From contig JAAWJJ010000013.1 in NCBI GenBank assembly GCA_022796875.1, positions 1 through 64,000 of the forward strand: DNA of 64,000 nt, written 5' to 3'. The notes under the pieces were generated by a model that saw only the letters and a program-made list of their open reading frames with translations, had not been told where the DNA came from and made no database searches. This document shows, in pieces, positions 25,054 through 33,179 of the stretch. Source of the stretch: Eubacterium sp. (lineage in GTDB: Bacteria > Bacillota > Clostridia > Lachnospirales > Lachnospiraceae). Within the stretch, counting starts at the first letter, position 1, and the number at the start of each line of letters is the position of its first letter. Made by a program: the position numbers and the translations under genes.

Positions 25054-26184
25054 ATGGACAAGCCGCGTATTTTTATGTCGTCGCCAACGATGCATGGGGA
25101 AGAAATGCAATTTATTCAGGAAGCATTTGATGAAAACTGGATTTCACCGTTGGGTCCGAATGTCGAAAATTTTGAAAAGGAACTGGCGGAATATGCAGGC
25201 TGCGGCTCTGCGTTAGCGTTAAGTTCCGGAACGGCGGCGCTGCATCTGGCGGTAAAACTGCTTGGGATCAAAAAAGACGATATTGTTATTTGCTCTTCGT
25301 TTACGTTTGCAGCGACCTGCAATCCGGTAGCATACGAGGGGGGCAGGCTGGTATTTGTTGATTCGGAAGAGGATACCTGGAACATGTCGCCGCAGGCTCT
25401 GCGCAAAGCGTTGGAAAAATATCCGCAGGCAAGAGCGGTTATCTACGTACATTTATATGGAACTCCGGCGAAAACAGATGAAATCCTGACTATCTGCCGG
25501 GAATATGACGTGCCTGTAATAGAGGATGCGGCAGAGAGCCTCGGAGCGAAATATAAAGGAAAAGCAACCGGAAATTTTGGCCTGTATTCTGCGTATTCGT
25601 TCAACGGAAACAAAATCATAACGACTTCGGGCGGCGGAGCGTTGTTGTCCGGAAATAAAGAAAAGATTGATTATGCGCGCTATTTATCGACACAGGCAAG
25701 GGAGCCGAAGCTGTATTATGAACATAAGGCGATCGGCTATAATTACCGGATGTCCAATATCACGGCGGGAATCGGCAGGGGACAGCTGCTGCATTTAGAC
25801 GAGCATATAGAGGCGAAAAAAAATATCTATGACACCTATCGGGAAGCTTTCAAAGACCTGCCGGTGCATATGAATCCCTATGAAGAGGGAATTGCAGAAC
25901 CAAATTTCTGGCTGTCCTGCATAACGATAGACGAGAATTGCAGAGTGCGGCCTGATGCCATTATAGAGGCTCTGACAGAGGAAAATATAGAAAGCCGTCC
26001 GCTCTGGAATCCGATGCACCGGCAACCGGTTTTTGCCGGCTGCGATTTTGTGAAAGCCGTACCGGAGGGGGAAACATCTGTATCGGACAGAATTTTTGAA
26101 TCCGGAATGTGCCTGCCGAGCGATGTGAAAAATACGCCGGAGGATATGGAAAAAATCATTCGCATAATAAGAAAGATGTTTTAA
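25054..26184 (+). CDS. PLP-dependent sugar aminotransferase, EpsN/PglE/LegC type
   Basis: 376-residue DegT/DnrJ/EryC1/StrS aminotransferase. It very closely follows EpsN/PglE enzymes, which add an amino group at C4 of a UDP- or GDP-4-keto-6-deoxy-GlcNAc: PTMHGEEMQFIQEAFDENW, ALSSGTAALHLAVKLLG, VIEDAAESLGAKYKG, and SFNGNKIITTSGGG with the PLP lysine. In the nonulosonate route this is the LegC step, after LegB (32169). Whether the substrate carries UDP or GDP cannot be told; the PtmE homologue nearby argues for GDP. Confidence 0.9.
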   Translation: MDKPRIFMSSPTMHGEEMQFIQEAFDENWISPLGPNVENFEKELAEYAGCGSALALSSGTAALHLAVKLLGIKKDDIVICSSFTFAATCNPVAYEGGRLVFVDSEEDTWNMSPQALRKALEKYPQARAVIYVHLYGTPAKTDEILTICREYDVPVIEDAAESLGAKYKGKATGNFGLYSAYSFNGNKIITTSGGGALLSGNKEKIDYARYLSTQAREPKLYYEHKAIGYNYRMSNITAGIGRGQLLHLDEHIEAKKNIYDTYREAFKDLPVHMNPYEEGIAEPNFWLSCITIDENCRVRPDAIIEALTEENIESRPLWNPMHRQPVFAGCDFVKAVPEGETSVSDRIFESGMCLPSDVKNTPEDMEKIIRIIRKMF

Positions 26185-26259
26185 CGTAACAGCGGATTCC
26201 CTCGTAGAATGTCAGATTAAAACCTGATGGGGAATGAAAAACGGGAGGCGTATAAGGAA

Positions 26260-27312
26260 ATGGAAATCATAGGAGTACAGGAAAAAGAGCGGTGGAACGA
26301 AACGGTAAAAAGCTTTCCGGACTGGGATATTTATTATCTGAATGAGTATGCGGTTTCCTTGCAGCTCCATGGGGACGGCACGCCGTTTCTTGTCTGCCAT
26401 CAGGATGACGAAAAAGGATTGTGTTATGTGGTGATGCAGGAGGATATTTCTGAGTTTCCTGCATTATCTCCTTATATAGAGCAGGGACGGTATCTGGACT
26501 GGTCGACGCCTTACGGATATGGTGGGCCTTTGGTCAAAGGAAGTGTTTCCGGAGAATGGTTAAAAGAATTCCAGGAGCAATTGTGCGTATGGTGCAGGGA
26601 ACATAAAATTGTATCACAGTTTTTCCGCTTCCATCCTCTTTTGCAGAACCAGAAAATTATGGAGGATACCAGCGACGTAATCTATATGAAAAAAACCGTA
26701 TATATTGATACGAAAGATTCCGAAACTATTTTTGCCAATATGACGCCGAATAATCGGAATATGGTGCGGAAAGCGAAGAAAAATGGGATTGAGATCGTGA
26801 CAGACCAGGGAGAACGGATTCAGGAATTTCAAAAAATTTATGAAGCGACTATGAAAAAAAAGGAAGCAAAAGAGTACTACTATTTTAAAGAAGACTATTT
26901 CCACTATCTGATCCGGAAATTAAAAGAGCATATTATTTTCTTCTATGCGTATTATCAGGGAACTCCGGTGAGCGCATCCATTTTTTTTTATAATGAAAAC
27001 TATATGCACTATCATTTGTCGGGAACGCTTCCGGAGCATCGAAAGCTGGCGGCCACGAACCTTTTGCTGACCGAAGCGGCGGACTGGGCGGCGGCGCGGG
27101 GAATACGGAAATTCCATTTGGGCGGCGGCGTGGAGGTTGAGGATAGCCTGTTGTCTTTTAAAAAGCATTTTAACCGGAATGGCCTGTTGGATTTTTGTAT
27201 CGGAAGAACTGTTTTTGATCCGGAGGCTTTTGATGAGCTTGTATCGCTTCGGAAACAATATGACGGCCGGTTTGACGATACGAAGCCTTTTTTAATTAAA
27301 TACAGGGGGTAA
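26260..27312 (+). CDS. FemAB/GNAT-like acyltransferase, candidate amino-sugar N-acetyltransferase
   Basis: 350 residues. The ATG at 26260 is favoured because GGGAGG lies 11 nt upstream; an in-frame ATG at 26227 is possible. The C-terminal domain is a FemAB/GNAT fold: NMTPNNRNMVRKAKKNGI, YYQGTPVSASIFFYNENYMHYHLSG, LAATNLLLTEAADWAAARG, FHLGGGVE and SLLSFKKHFN. FemAB proteins usually add amino acids to cell-wall precursors, but this subgroup is common in polysaccharide loci. It sits between the aminotransferase and the synthase, exactly where legionaminate loci have LegH. It may therefore acetylate the 4-amino sugar. That function is inference. Confidence 0.78.
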   Translation: MEIIGVQEKERWNETVKSFPDWDIYYLNEYAVSLQLHGDGTPFLVCHQDDEKGLCYVVMQEDISEFPALSPYIEQGRYLDWSTPYGYGGPLVKGSVSGEWLKEFQEQLCVWCREHKIVSQFFRFHPLLQNQKIMEDTSDVIYMKKTVYIDTKDSETIFANMTPNNRNMVRKAKKNGIEIVTDQGERIQEFQKIYEATMKKKEAKEYYYFKEDYFHYLIRKLKEHIIFFYAYYQGTPVSASIFFYNENYMHYHLSGTLPEHRKLAATNLLLTEAADWAAARGIRKFHLGGGVEVEDSLLSFKKHFNRNGLLDFCIGRTVFDPEAFDELVSLRKQYDGRFDDTKPFLIKYRG

Positions 27313-27321
27313 GGTTAAGGG

Positions 27322-28329
27322 ATGGAAGAACAGAAAAAAGTGTTTATTATAGCCGAGGCCGGCGATAACCATAACGGAAATTTTGATTTGGCGTTACGGC
27401 TTGTGGACAAAGCTGTTGAGTCTGGAGCTGACTGTGTAAAATTTCAGACTTTTATTACCGAAAATATTATTTCCAAATATGCGGAAAAAGCGGAGTATCA
27501 GAAAGAAAACACCGGAGAAGAAGGAAGCCAGTACGAGATGGTAAAAAAGCTGGAGCTTTCCTTTGGCCAGTTCCGGGAAATACAGGCATACTGTAAGAAA
27601 AAAGGGATTTTGTTTCTGTCTACGCCGTTTGATCTGGACAGCATTGATTTTTTGAGGGAAATCGAAATTCCTTTCTGGAAAATTCCTTCGGGAGAAATTA
27701 CCAATCTCCCGTATCTGGAAAAAATTGCCGCAACCGGAAAAGACATTGTCCTGTCTACCGGCATGTGTACGATGGAAGAAATCGAAAGCACCGTTGCCAT
27801 TTTAAGAAAAAACGGGGCTGGCGGAATTACGCTGCTGCATTGCAATACGGAATATCCGACGCCATTTGAAGACGTAAATTTACGGGCCATGAAAACGATG
27901 GCAGAAACGTTTGGCCTGCCGGTCGGATATTCCGACCATACGACAGGCATTGAAGTGCCGATTGCCGCTGTCGCTATGGGTGCGGTTGTGATCGAGAAAC
28001 ATTTTACGCTGGATAAAAATATGGAGGGGCCGGACCATAAAGCGAGCCTGGAACCGGACGAACTGAAGCAGATGGTGCTGGCAATCCGTCACATAGAGCG
28101 GGCTCTGGGGAGCGGAAGCAAGAGTCCGAGCAATTCCGAGAAGAAAAATATCGATATTGCGAGAAAAAGCATTGTGGCCGGACGGGATATAGCGGCAGGA
28201 GAAACGTTTACGGAAGAAAACCTGCGGATTAAACGGCCGGGAAACGGGATCAGTCCAATGCGCTGGTATGAAATAATCGGTAAAAAAGCGATCAAAGATT
28301 TCAAAGAAGATGAGTTGATTACAGAATGA
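27322..28329 (+). CDS. legI: Nonulosonate synthase, NeuB/LegI type
   Basis: 335 residues. Condenses phosphoenolpyruvate with an N-acetyl amino-hexose to give a nine-carbon sialic-acid-like sugar. The TIM barrel shows FIIAEAGDNHNGNFDLA, ADCVKFQTF, IPSGEITNLPYL, LSTGMCTMEEI, LLHCNTEYPTP, GYSDHTTGIEVPIAAVAMGA and EKHFTLDK; a C-terminal SAF (antifreeze-like) domain covers about 275-335. NeuB, LegI and PseI are hard to separate by motif. LegI is preferred because LegB, a LegC-like enzyme and PtmE are present and the Pse-type dehydratase is absent. The stop overlaps the start of the epimerase gene (ATGA). Confidence 0.93.
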   Translation: MEEQKKVFIIAEAGDNHNGNFDLALRLVDKAVESGADCVKFQTFITENIISKYAEKAEYQKENTGEEGSQYEMVKKLELSFGQFREIQAYCKKKGILFLSTPFDLDSIDFLREIEIPFWKIPSGEITNLPYLEKIAATGKDIVLSTGMCTMEEIESTVAILRKNGAGGITLLHCNTEYPTPFEDVNLRAMKTMAETFGLPVGYSDHTTGIEVPIAAVAMGAVVIEKHFTLDKNMEGPDHKASLEPDELKQMVLAIRHIERALGSGSKSPSNSEKKNIDIARKSIVAGRDIAAGETFTEENLRIKRPGNGISPMRWYEIIGKKAIKDFKEDELITE

Positions 28330-29498
28330 AAAAGATTTGCGTCGTAACAGCCACAAGGGCGGAATACGGACCTTTAAAACGAACAATACAGCGTGTTTTA
28401 GCGGATCAGGAACTGGAACTTTGCCTGACGGTGACAGGAACGCATCTGTCAGAAGCCCACGGTTATACGGTAGAAGAAATTGAAAAAGACGGGATTCCGA
28501 TCGCGGAAAAAATCAATATTCTGCAAAAAGAAGACGGAGAAACGGAAATCTGTAAAACGATGGGTCAGGCGGCATGCCTTTTCGGGAAAATGTTTGAGCG
28601 CCAAAAACCGGATCTGCTTCTTGTGTGCGGAGATCGCTACGAACTGCTTCCGATCTGCAGCAGCGCCATGGTTTTTGGGATTCCGATCGCACACATTTCC
28701 GGAGGCGAAGTGACGGAAGGAGCGATAGACGATACGATTCGTCATTGTATTACCAAAATGAGTTATCTGCATTTTCCAGGATGCGAAGAGTACCGCCAAA
28801 GGATTATCCAACTGGGCGAGGCTCCGGAGAGAGTGTTTAATTTCGGGGATGTGGGAGTGGAAAACATTCGAAAGACGGATTATCTTTCCCGGAGAGAACT
28901 GGAGAAATCTTTGGGTATTTCTTTTACGGAAAAGCTGGCTGGCGTGACGTTCCATCCTGTGACGCTGGAACGTGACAGCGCAGCAAAACAGACCGTAGAG
29001 TTAATTTCCGTTTTGCGCGGTTATCCGGAGATTACTTTTGTTGTGACAATGGCAAACGCCGATTTTGAGGGACAGGTCATTAACCGGATGTTTGAAGAAA
29101 GCGCCGCAAAGTATGGGAATATCCATTGTTACGCTTCTCTTGGTGCGCAAAGATATCTCAGCCTGTTAAAACATGCGGATTTTGTGATTGGAAATTCTTC
29201 CAGCGGAATAATAGAAGCTCCGTGTTTTGGGATTCCGACGATCAATATTGGAAACCGTCAGAAAGGAAGATTAAAAGCAGAGAGCGTAATCGACTGCGAA
29301 GCGGCGGAAACGTCCGTCCGGGCAGCCGTGGAACAGGCTTTAACGCCGGAATTTCAGGAAATTGCCCGGAATGCAAAAAATCCGTATGGAGATGGAGATA
29401 CTTCCGAGCGAATCGTGGAAACGATAAAAGAATTTCTGGAACAGGGAAAAATCGACCTGAAAAAAAGGTTTTATGACCTGGAAGCAGTGAAAAAATGA
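28326..29498 (+). CDS. legG: Hydrolysing NDP-sugar 2-epimerase, NeuC/LegG type
   Basis: 390 residues. Releases the nucleotide while epimerising C2 of the NDP-amino sugar, giving the substrate of the synthase encoded just before. GT-B-like fold with CVVTATRAEYGPLKRTI, VTGTHLSEAHGYTVEEIEKDG, LVCGDRYELLPICSSAMVFGIPIAHISGGEVTEGA, DDTIRHCITKMSYLHF and the C-terminal FVIGNSSSGIIEAPCFGIPTINIGNRQ. The opening RAEYG and the GxxHGYTVEEI part are typical of NeuC/LegG, not of the non-hydrolysing WecB. Co-translated with LegI. Confidence 0.94.
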   Translation: MKKICVVTATRAEYGPLKRTIQRVLADQELELCLTVTGTHLSEAHGYTVEEIEKDGIPIAEKINILQKEDGETEICKTMGQAACLFGKMFERQKPDLLLVCGDRYELLPICSSAMVFGIPIAHISGGEVTEGAIDDTIRHCITKMSYLHFPGCEEYRQRIIQLGEAPERVFNFGDVGVENIRKTDYLSRRELEKSLGISFTEKLAGVTFHPVTLERDSAAKQTVELISVLRGYPEITFVVTMANADFEGQVINRMFEESAAKYGNIHCYASLGAQRYLSLLKHADFVIGNSSSGIIEAPCFGIPTINIGNRQKGRLKAESVIDCEAAETSVRAAVEQALTPEFQEIARNAKNPYGDGDTSERIVETIKEFLEQGKIDLKKRFYDLEAVKK

Positions 29499-29564
29499 AA
29501 CTATTTTGCAAAATTAAATTACGATTTAGAGTAGAAGAAATTATAGTGGGGAGAGGCGAAACGA

Positions 29565-30230
29565 ATGAAATCGTTTGATGAAACATGGGAAGAGATACAC
29601 GCGGTGCAGGAATGGGGAAAATATCCGTCGGAACATGTGATCCGCTTTGTGGCCAGGAATTATTATCGAAAAAAGCGTCAGGAGGTCAGGATTCTGGATT
29701 TTGGATGCGGCGGAGGTAACCATACGTGGTATCTGGCAAGAGAAGGATTCGATACGTATGCCTTTGACGGTTCGGCAAGCGCAGTCAGCCGCGTAAACAA
29801 ACGTTTGGAGGAGGAAAACCTGCAGGCGGACGTGCGGGTACGGGATGCGCTGGAACTGGATTACGGGAAAGAATTTTTTGACTGCGTGATCGATAATGCG
29901 GTGGTGTATGCCAACACTTATGAAAATATAACGGCGATGTACCGGGAAATTTACAGTTTGCTGAAACCGGGCGGAACGCTTTTTTCCGTTTCCTTTACGA
30001 CGGGGACAACCGGATATGGGACCGGAAAGGAACTGGAGAAGAACACTTTTTGCGATATTACGGAAGGAAGCCTGGCAGGCCGCGGAACTACGCACTTTTT
30101 TGAAGAGCAGGAACTTCGGAGTATATTGGAGGATGCAGGATTTGAAAATATTACGGTGGATTGGCTCAGATTTACAGACCGGGGCAGTGTGGTCGAACAG
30201 TTTCTGGTTCAGGCGGAGAGGCGTCCTTAA
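29565..30230 (+). CDS. SAM-dependent methyltransferase
   Basis: 221 residues with a class I Rossmann methyltransferase core: ILDFGCGGGNHTWYLAREGFDTYAFDGSASAV for SAM binding, DCVIDNAVVYANTYEN as motif II and LLKPGGTLFSVSFTTGT after it. The substrate is unknown. Its place inside the nonulosonate gene set suggests O- or N-methylation of the legionaminate-type sugar or of the finished glycan, as known for some bacterial flagellar glycans. The SD GGGAGAGG is about 9 nt upstream. The preceding gap (29499-29564) shows nothing notable. Confidence 0.88.
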   Translation: MKSFDETWEEIHAVQEWGKYPSEHVIRFVARNYYRKKRQEVRILDFGCGGGNHTWYLAREGFDTYAFDGSASAVSRVNKRLEEENLQADVRVRDALELDYGKEFFDCVIDNAVVYANTYENITAMYREIYSLLKPGGTLFSVSFTTGTTGYGTGKELEKNTFCDITEGSLAGRGTTHFFEEQELRSILEDAGFENITVDWLRFTDRGSVVEQFLVQAERRP

Positions 30231-30381
30231 TATTTTAACGTAAATGGCCGATATATAAATAGGCAGGCCGTACCGGTTTGATTTAGATAACCGGAGCAGC
30301 GAGGCGGTCAGAATCGTACTTGCCGAAAGCAGGCAGGTGCGCCGTATCCAGGATGATGCGGTATCAACAGGAGGTTGAAAA

Positions 30382-31464
30382 ATGAAGACGGAAAAATTAA
30401 CGGAGTATTTAATTTCACCGAACCATATTGTCGTTGAGGCTATGCGGAAGATTGACGAAAATGCCAAAGGTATTTTATTCGTTACGGACGAGCAAAGAAA
30501 GCTGGCCGGCGTTGTTACGGATGGCGATATCCGCAGATGGTTGATCAAAACAGGTGATTTAAATGCTCCGATTTATTCTTTTATGAATGTCAAGCCATAT
30601 GTGATCTGTAGAAAAGAAACACATATGGCTTTTGATTATATGAAAAGAAAACAGATTACGGCGCTTCCGGTTGTAGATGAAAGTGGATTGATCCTGGATA
30701 TTGTTTTTCGGGAAAACGGGACAGTGGAGCAAGAGGCGCGTAAAAATTCGTTATCAGAAATTCCCGTTGTCATTATGGCCGGAGGAAAGGGCACCCGTCT
30801 GTATCCGTATACCAAGATTTTACCGAAACCGCTGATTCCAATCGGAGATATTCCGATTATGGAACGTATTATTAACAATTTCAGGGAATATGGGATTCAA
30901 AAATATCTTATTACCGTAAATTACCGGAAAAGTATGATTAAGTCCTATTTTGCGGAACTGACAAAAGACTATAGCATTGATTATATAGAGGAAGACGAAC
31001 CGCTCGGAACGGCCGGCAGCCTGAAACTGATTTCCGACCCATTTGCAAAGCCGTTCATTGTTACAAATTGCGACATATTGATTCAGGCTGATTATAGTGA
31101 TATTTATAATTATCATTTAACTTCAGGAAATGAATTGACGATTGTGACGGCTTTAAAAAATATCGTAGTGCCTTACGGAGTGGTTCATTCCAGTGAAAAC
31201 GGCATGATCGAAATGATGGAGGAAAAGCCGAAACTTTCCTATTTTGTCAATACCGGAATGTACATATTAAATCCGGAATTGATAAAGGATATTCCGGAAA
31301 AAGCGTTTTACCATATGACGAACCTGGTGGACCGGCTTTTGGCAGATCACCGTAAAGTCGGCATGTATCCGATCAGCGAAGATTCTTTTCTGGATATGGG
31401 AGAGTTTGAAGAAATGCGTCGTATGGAAGCGAAGATTAACTTAAAGTCAAAAAGCCAGGGGTAA
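30382..31464 (+). CDS. ptmE: CBS-domain sugar nucleotidyltransferase, PtmE-like
   Basis: 360 residues. Two CBS repeats at about 1-120 (FVTDEQRKLAGVVTDGDIRRWL, ALPVVDESGLILDIVF) precede a nucleotidyltransferase: PVVIMAGGKGTRLYPYTKILPKPLIPIGDIPIMERII, DEPLGTAGSLKLI, FIVTNCDILIQADYSDIY. This order is that of Campylobacter PtmE, a glucosamine-1-phosphate guanylyltransferase that makes the GDP-sugar starting point of the legionaminic pathway. Similar proteins in other loci have other sugars, so GDP-GlcN is inferred from the neighbouring legF and legB genes. A good SD (AGGAGG) precedes the ATG. The gap before it (30231-30381) shows no clear element. Confidence 0.87.
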   Translation: MKTEKLTEYLISPNHIVVEAMRKIDENAKGILFVTDEQRKLAGVVTDGDIRRWLIKTGDLNAPIYSFMNVKPYVICRKETHMAFDYMKRKQITALPVVDESGLILDIVFRENGTVEQEARKNSLSEIPVVIMAGGKGTRLYPYTKILPKPLIPIGDIPIMERIINNFREYGIQKYLITVNYRKSMIKSYFAELTKDYSIDYIEEDEPLGTAGSLKLISDPFAKPFIVTNCDILIQADYSDIYNYHLTSGNELTIVTALKNIVVPYGVVHSSENGMIEMMEEKPKLSYFVNTGMYILNPELIKDIPEKAFYHMTNLVDRLLADHRKVGMYPISEDSFLDMGEFEEMRRMEAKINLKSKSQG

Positions 31465-31473
31465 GGAGGCACA

Positions 31474-32172
31474 ATGAGAAATATAGCGGTGATACCGGCA
31501 AGAAGCGGATCTAAAGGACTACCGGACAAAAATATAAAAGAGCTGAGGGGAAAGCCGTTGATGGCATATACGATCGAGGCGGCGAGAGAATCGGGAAAGT
31601 TTGATACGGTGCATGTATCTACGGATTCTTTCCGGTATGCGGAAATTGCAAAAGAATACGGAGCGGACGTGCCGTTTTTGCGGGCGGAAGAGCTGGCGTC
31701 TGATTCGGCCTCTACCTGGGATGCCGTGAAATATGTGCTTGCAGAGTATGAAAAACGGGGAAAAGTATACGATACCTTAACCGTGCTCCAGCCGACTTCC
31801 CCGTTGCGGACGGCGGACGACATTGCGGGCGCGTTCCGTTTTTTTGAAGAGAAACAGGCCAATATGGTTTCTTCCGTATGCGAAATGGAACATTCCCCGC
31901 TTTGGAGCAACGTGCTGCCGGAAAACTTATCCATGGCGGAGTTTGAAGATGAGAGCGTAGCAGACCTGCCGCGCCAGAGCCTGCCGGTTTATTACCGGGA
32001 AAACGGCGCTGTTTACCTGTTAAAGGTATCGCATTTGATGCAGGGAGGAAATATTTATAAGAACGGCTGTTATGCGTATATTATGGAAAAATTACATTCC
32101 GTGGATATTGATGACCAACTCGATTTCCTCATTGCGGAAACGGTTTTGAATCAGGAAAGGACTGAGTTATGA
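31474..32172 (+). CDS. legF: CMP-nonulosonate cytidylyltransferase, NeuA/LegF type
   Basis: 232 residues. Activates the nonulosonic acid with CTP to CMP-sugar, the donor for Maf. The core motifs are IAVIPARSGSKGLPDKNIKEL, HVSTDSFRYAEIAKEYGA, VLQPTSPLRTADDI and the C-terminal SVDIDDQLDF with the metal-binding Asp residues. Length and motifs match LegF/NeuA. The SD AAGGAGG is 6 nt from the ATG. The stop overlaps the start of legB (ATGA). Confidence 0.94.
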   Translation: MRNIAVIPARSGSKGLPDKNIKELRGKPLMAYTIEAARESGKFDTVHVSTDSFRYAEIAKEYGADVPFLRAEELASDSASTWDAVKYVLAEYEKRGKVYDTLTVLQPTSPLRTADDIAGAFRFFEEKQANMVSSVCEMEHSPLWSNVLPENLSMAEFEDESVADLPRQSLPVYYRENGAVYLLKVSHLMQGGNIYKNGCYAYIMEKLHSVDIDDQLDFLIAETVLNQERTEL

Positions 32173-33149
32173 AAAAAGTATTGGTAACCGGGGCGGACGG
32201 CTTTATCGGAAGCCATTTGACGGAAAGCTTAATGGAAAGCGGATATGACGTAAAAGCGTTTGTTTATTACAACTCCTTTAATACCTGGGGATGGCTGGAT
32301 ACCTTACCGAAAGAGAAGCTGAGCCAGATTGAAGTATTTGCCGGGGATGTTCGGGATCCGAACGGAGTGCGGGAAGCGATGAAAGGGATAGACGGCGTGT
32401 TTCACCTTGCGGCATTGATCGCGATTCCGTACAGCTATCATTCGCCGGATTCTTACGTTGACACAAATATTAAAGGGACATTAAATGTTTTGCAGGCGGC
32501 GCGCGATTTGCAGACGGAACGCATTATGGTGACGTCTACGTCGGAAGTGTACGGGACGGCGCAATACGTTCCGATCGACGAGAAGCATCCGTTCCAGGGA
32601 CAGTCGCCGTATTCCGCGACAAAGATCGGGGCTGATCGTCTGGCGGAAAGTTTTTATCGAAGCTTTGCGCTTCCGGTGTCGATTGTACGCCCGTTTAATA
32701 CGTACGGGCCGAGGCAGTCCGCAAGAGCGGTCATTCCAACGATTATTTCCCAGCTGCTGGCAGGCAAAGAAGAAATCAAGTTGGGCGCGCTGACGCCGAC
32801 GCGCGACTTTAATTACGTAAAGGATACGGCGGCCGGATTTATAGCGATTGCCGAATCGGATAAAACGGTCGGAGAAGAAATCAATATTGCGACGCAGCAG
32901 GAAATCTCGATCGGAGATCTGGCGAAAGAAATTATTTCCCAGATTAATCCAAAAGCGCGGATTATCTGCGACGAGCAGAGGCTGCGTCCGGAAAAGAGCG
33001 AAGTAAACCGCCTTTTGGGAGCAAATGCAAAAATGAAGGCTTTGACGGACTGGGAACAAAAATATACGTTTGCGGACGGCATCGCGGAAACGATAGAGTG
33101 GTTCCGCAGCCATATGGAGAGGTATAAGCCGGATTTGTATAACGTGTAG
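32169..33149 (+). CDS. legB: NDP-GlcNAc 4,6-dehydratase, LegB type
   Basis: 326-residue extended SDR enzyme. NAD-binding VLVTGADGFIGSHL and active-site TSTSEVYG with YSATK. It closely follows Campylobacter LegB: YNSFNTWGWLD, HLAALIAIPYSYHSPDSYVDTNIKGTLN, GTAQYVPIDEKHPFQGQSPYSATKIGADRL and ARPF-like RPFNTYGPRQSARAVIPTII. It forms the 4-keto-6-deoxy intermediate for the aminotransferase at 25054 and so commits the pathway. Start by ATGA overlap with legF. Confidence 0.94.
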   Translation: MKKVLVTGADGFIGSHLTESLMESGYDVKAFVYYNSFNTWGWLDTLPKEKLSQIEVFAGDVRDPNGVREAMKGIDGVFHLAALIAIPYSYHSPDSYVDTNIKGTLNVLQAARDLQTERIMVTSTSEVYGTAQYVPIDEKHPFQGQSPYSATKIGADRLAESFYRSFALPVSIVRPFNTYGPRQSARAVIPTIISQLLAGKEEIKLGALTPTRDFNYVKDTAAGFIAIAESDKTVGEEINIATQQEISIGDLAKEIISQINPKARIICDEQRLRPEKSEVNRLLGANAKMKALTDWEQKYTFADGIAETIEWFRSHMERYKPDLYNV

Positions 33150-33179
33150 TTAACGGAACGCATGGAAAGGAGAAGAAAA

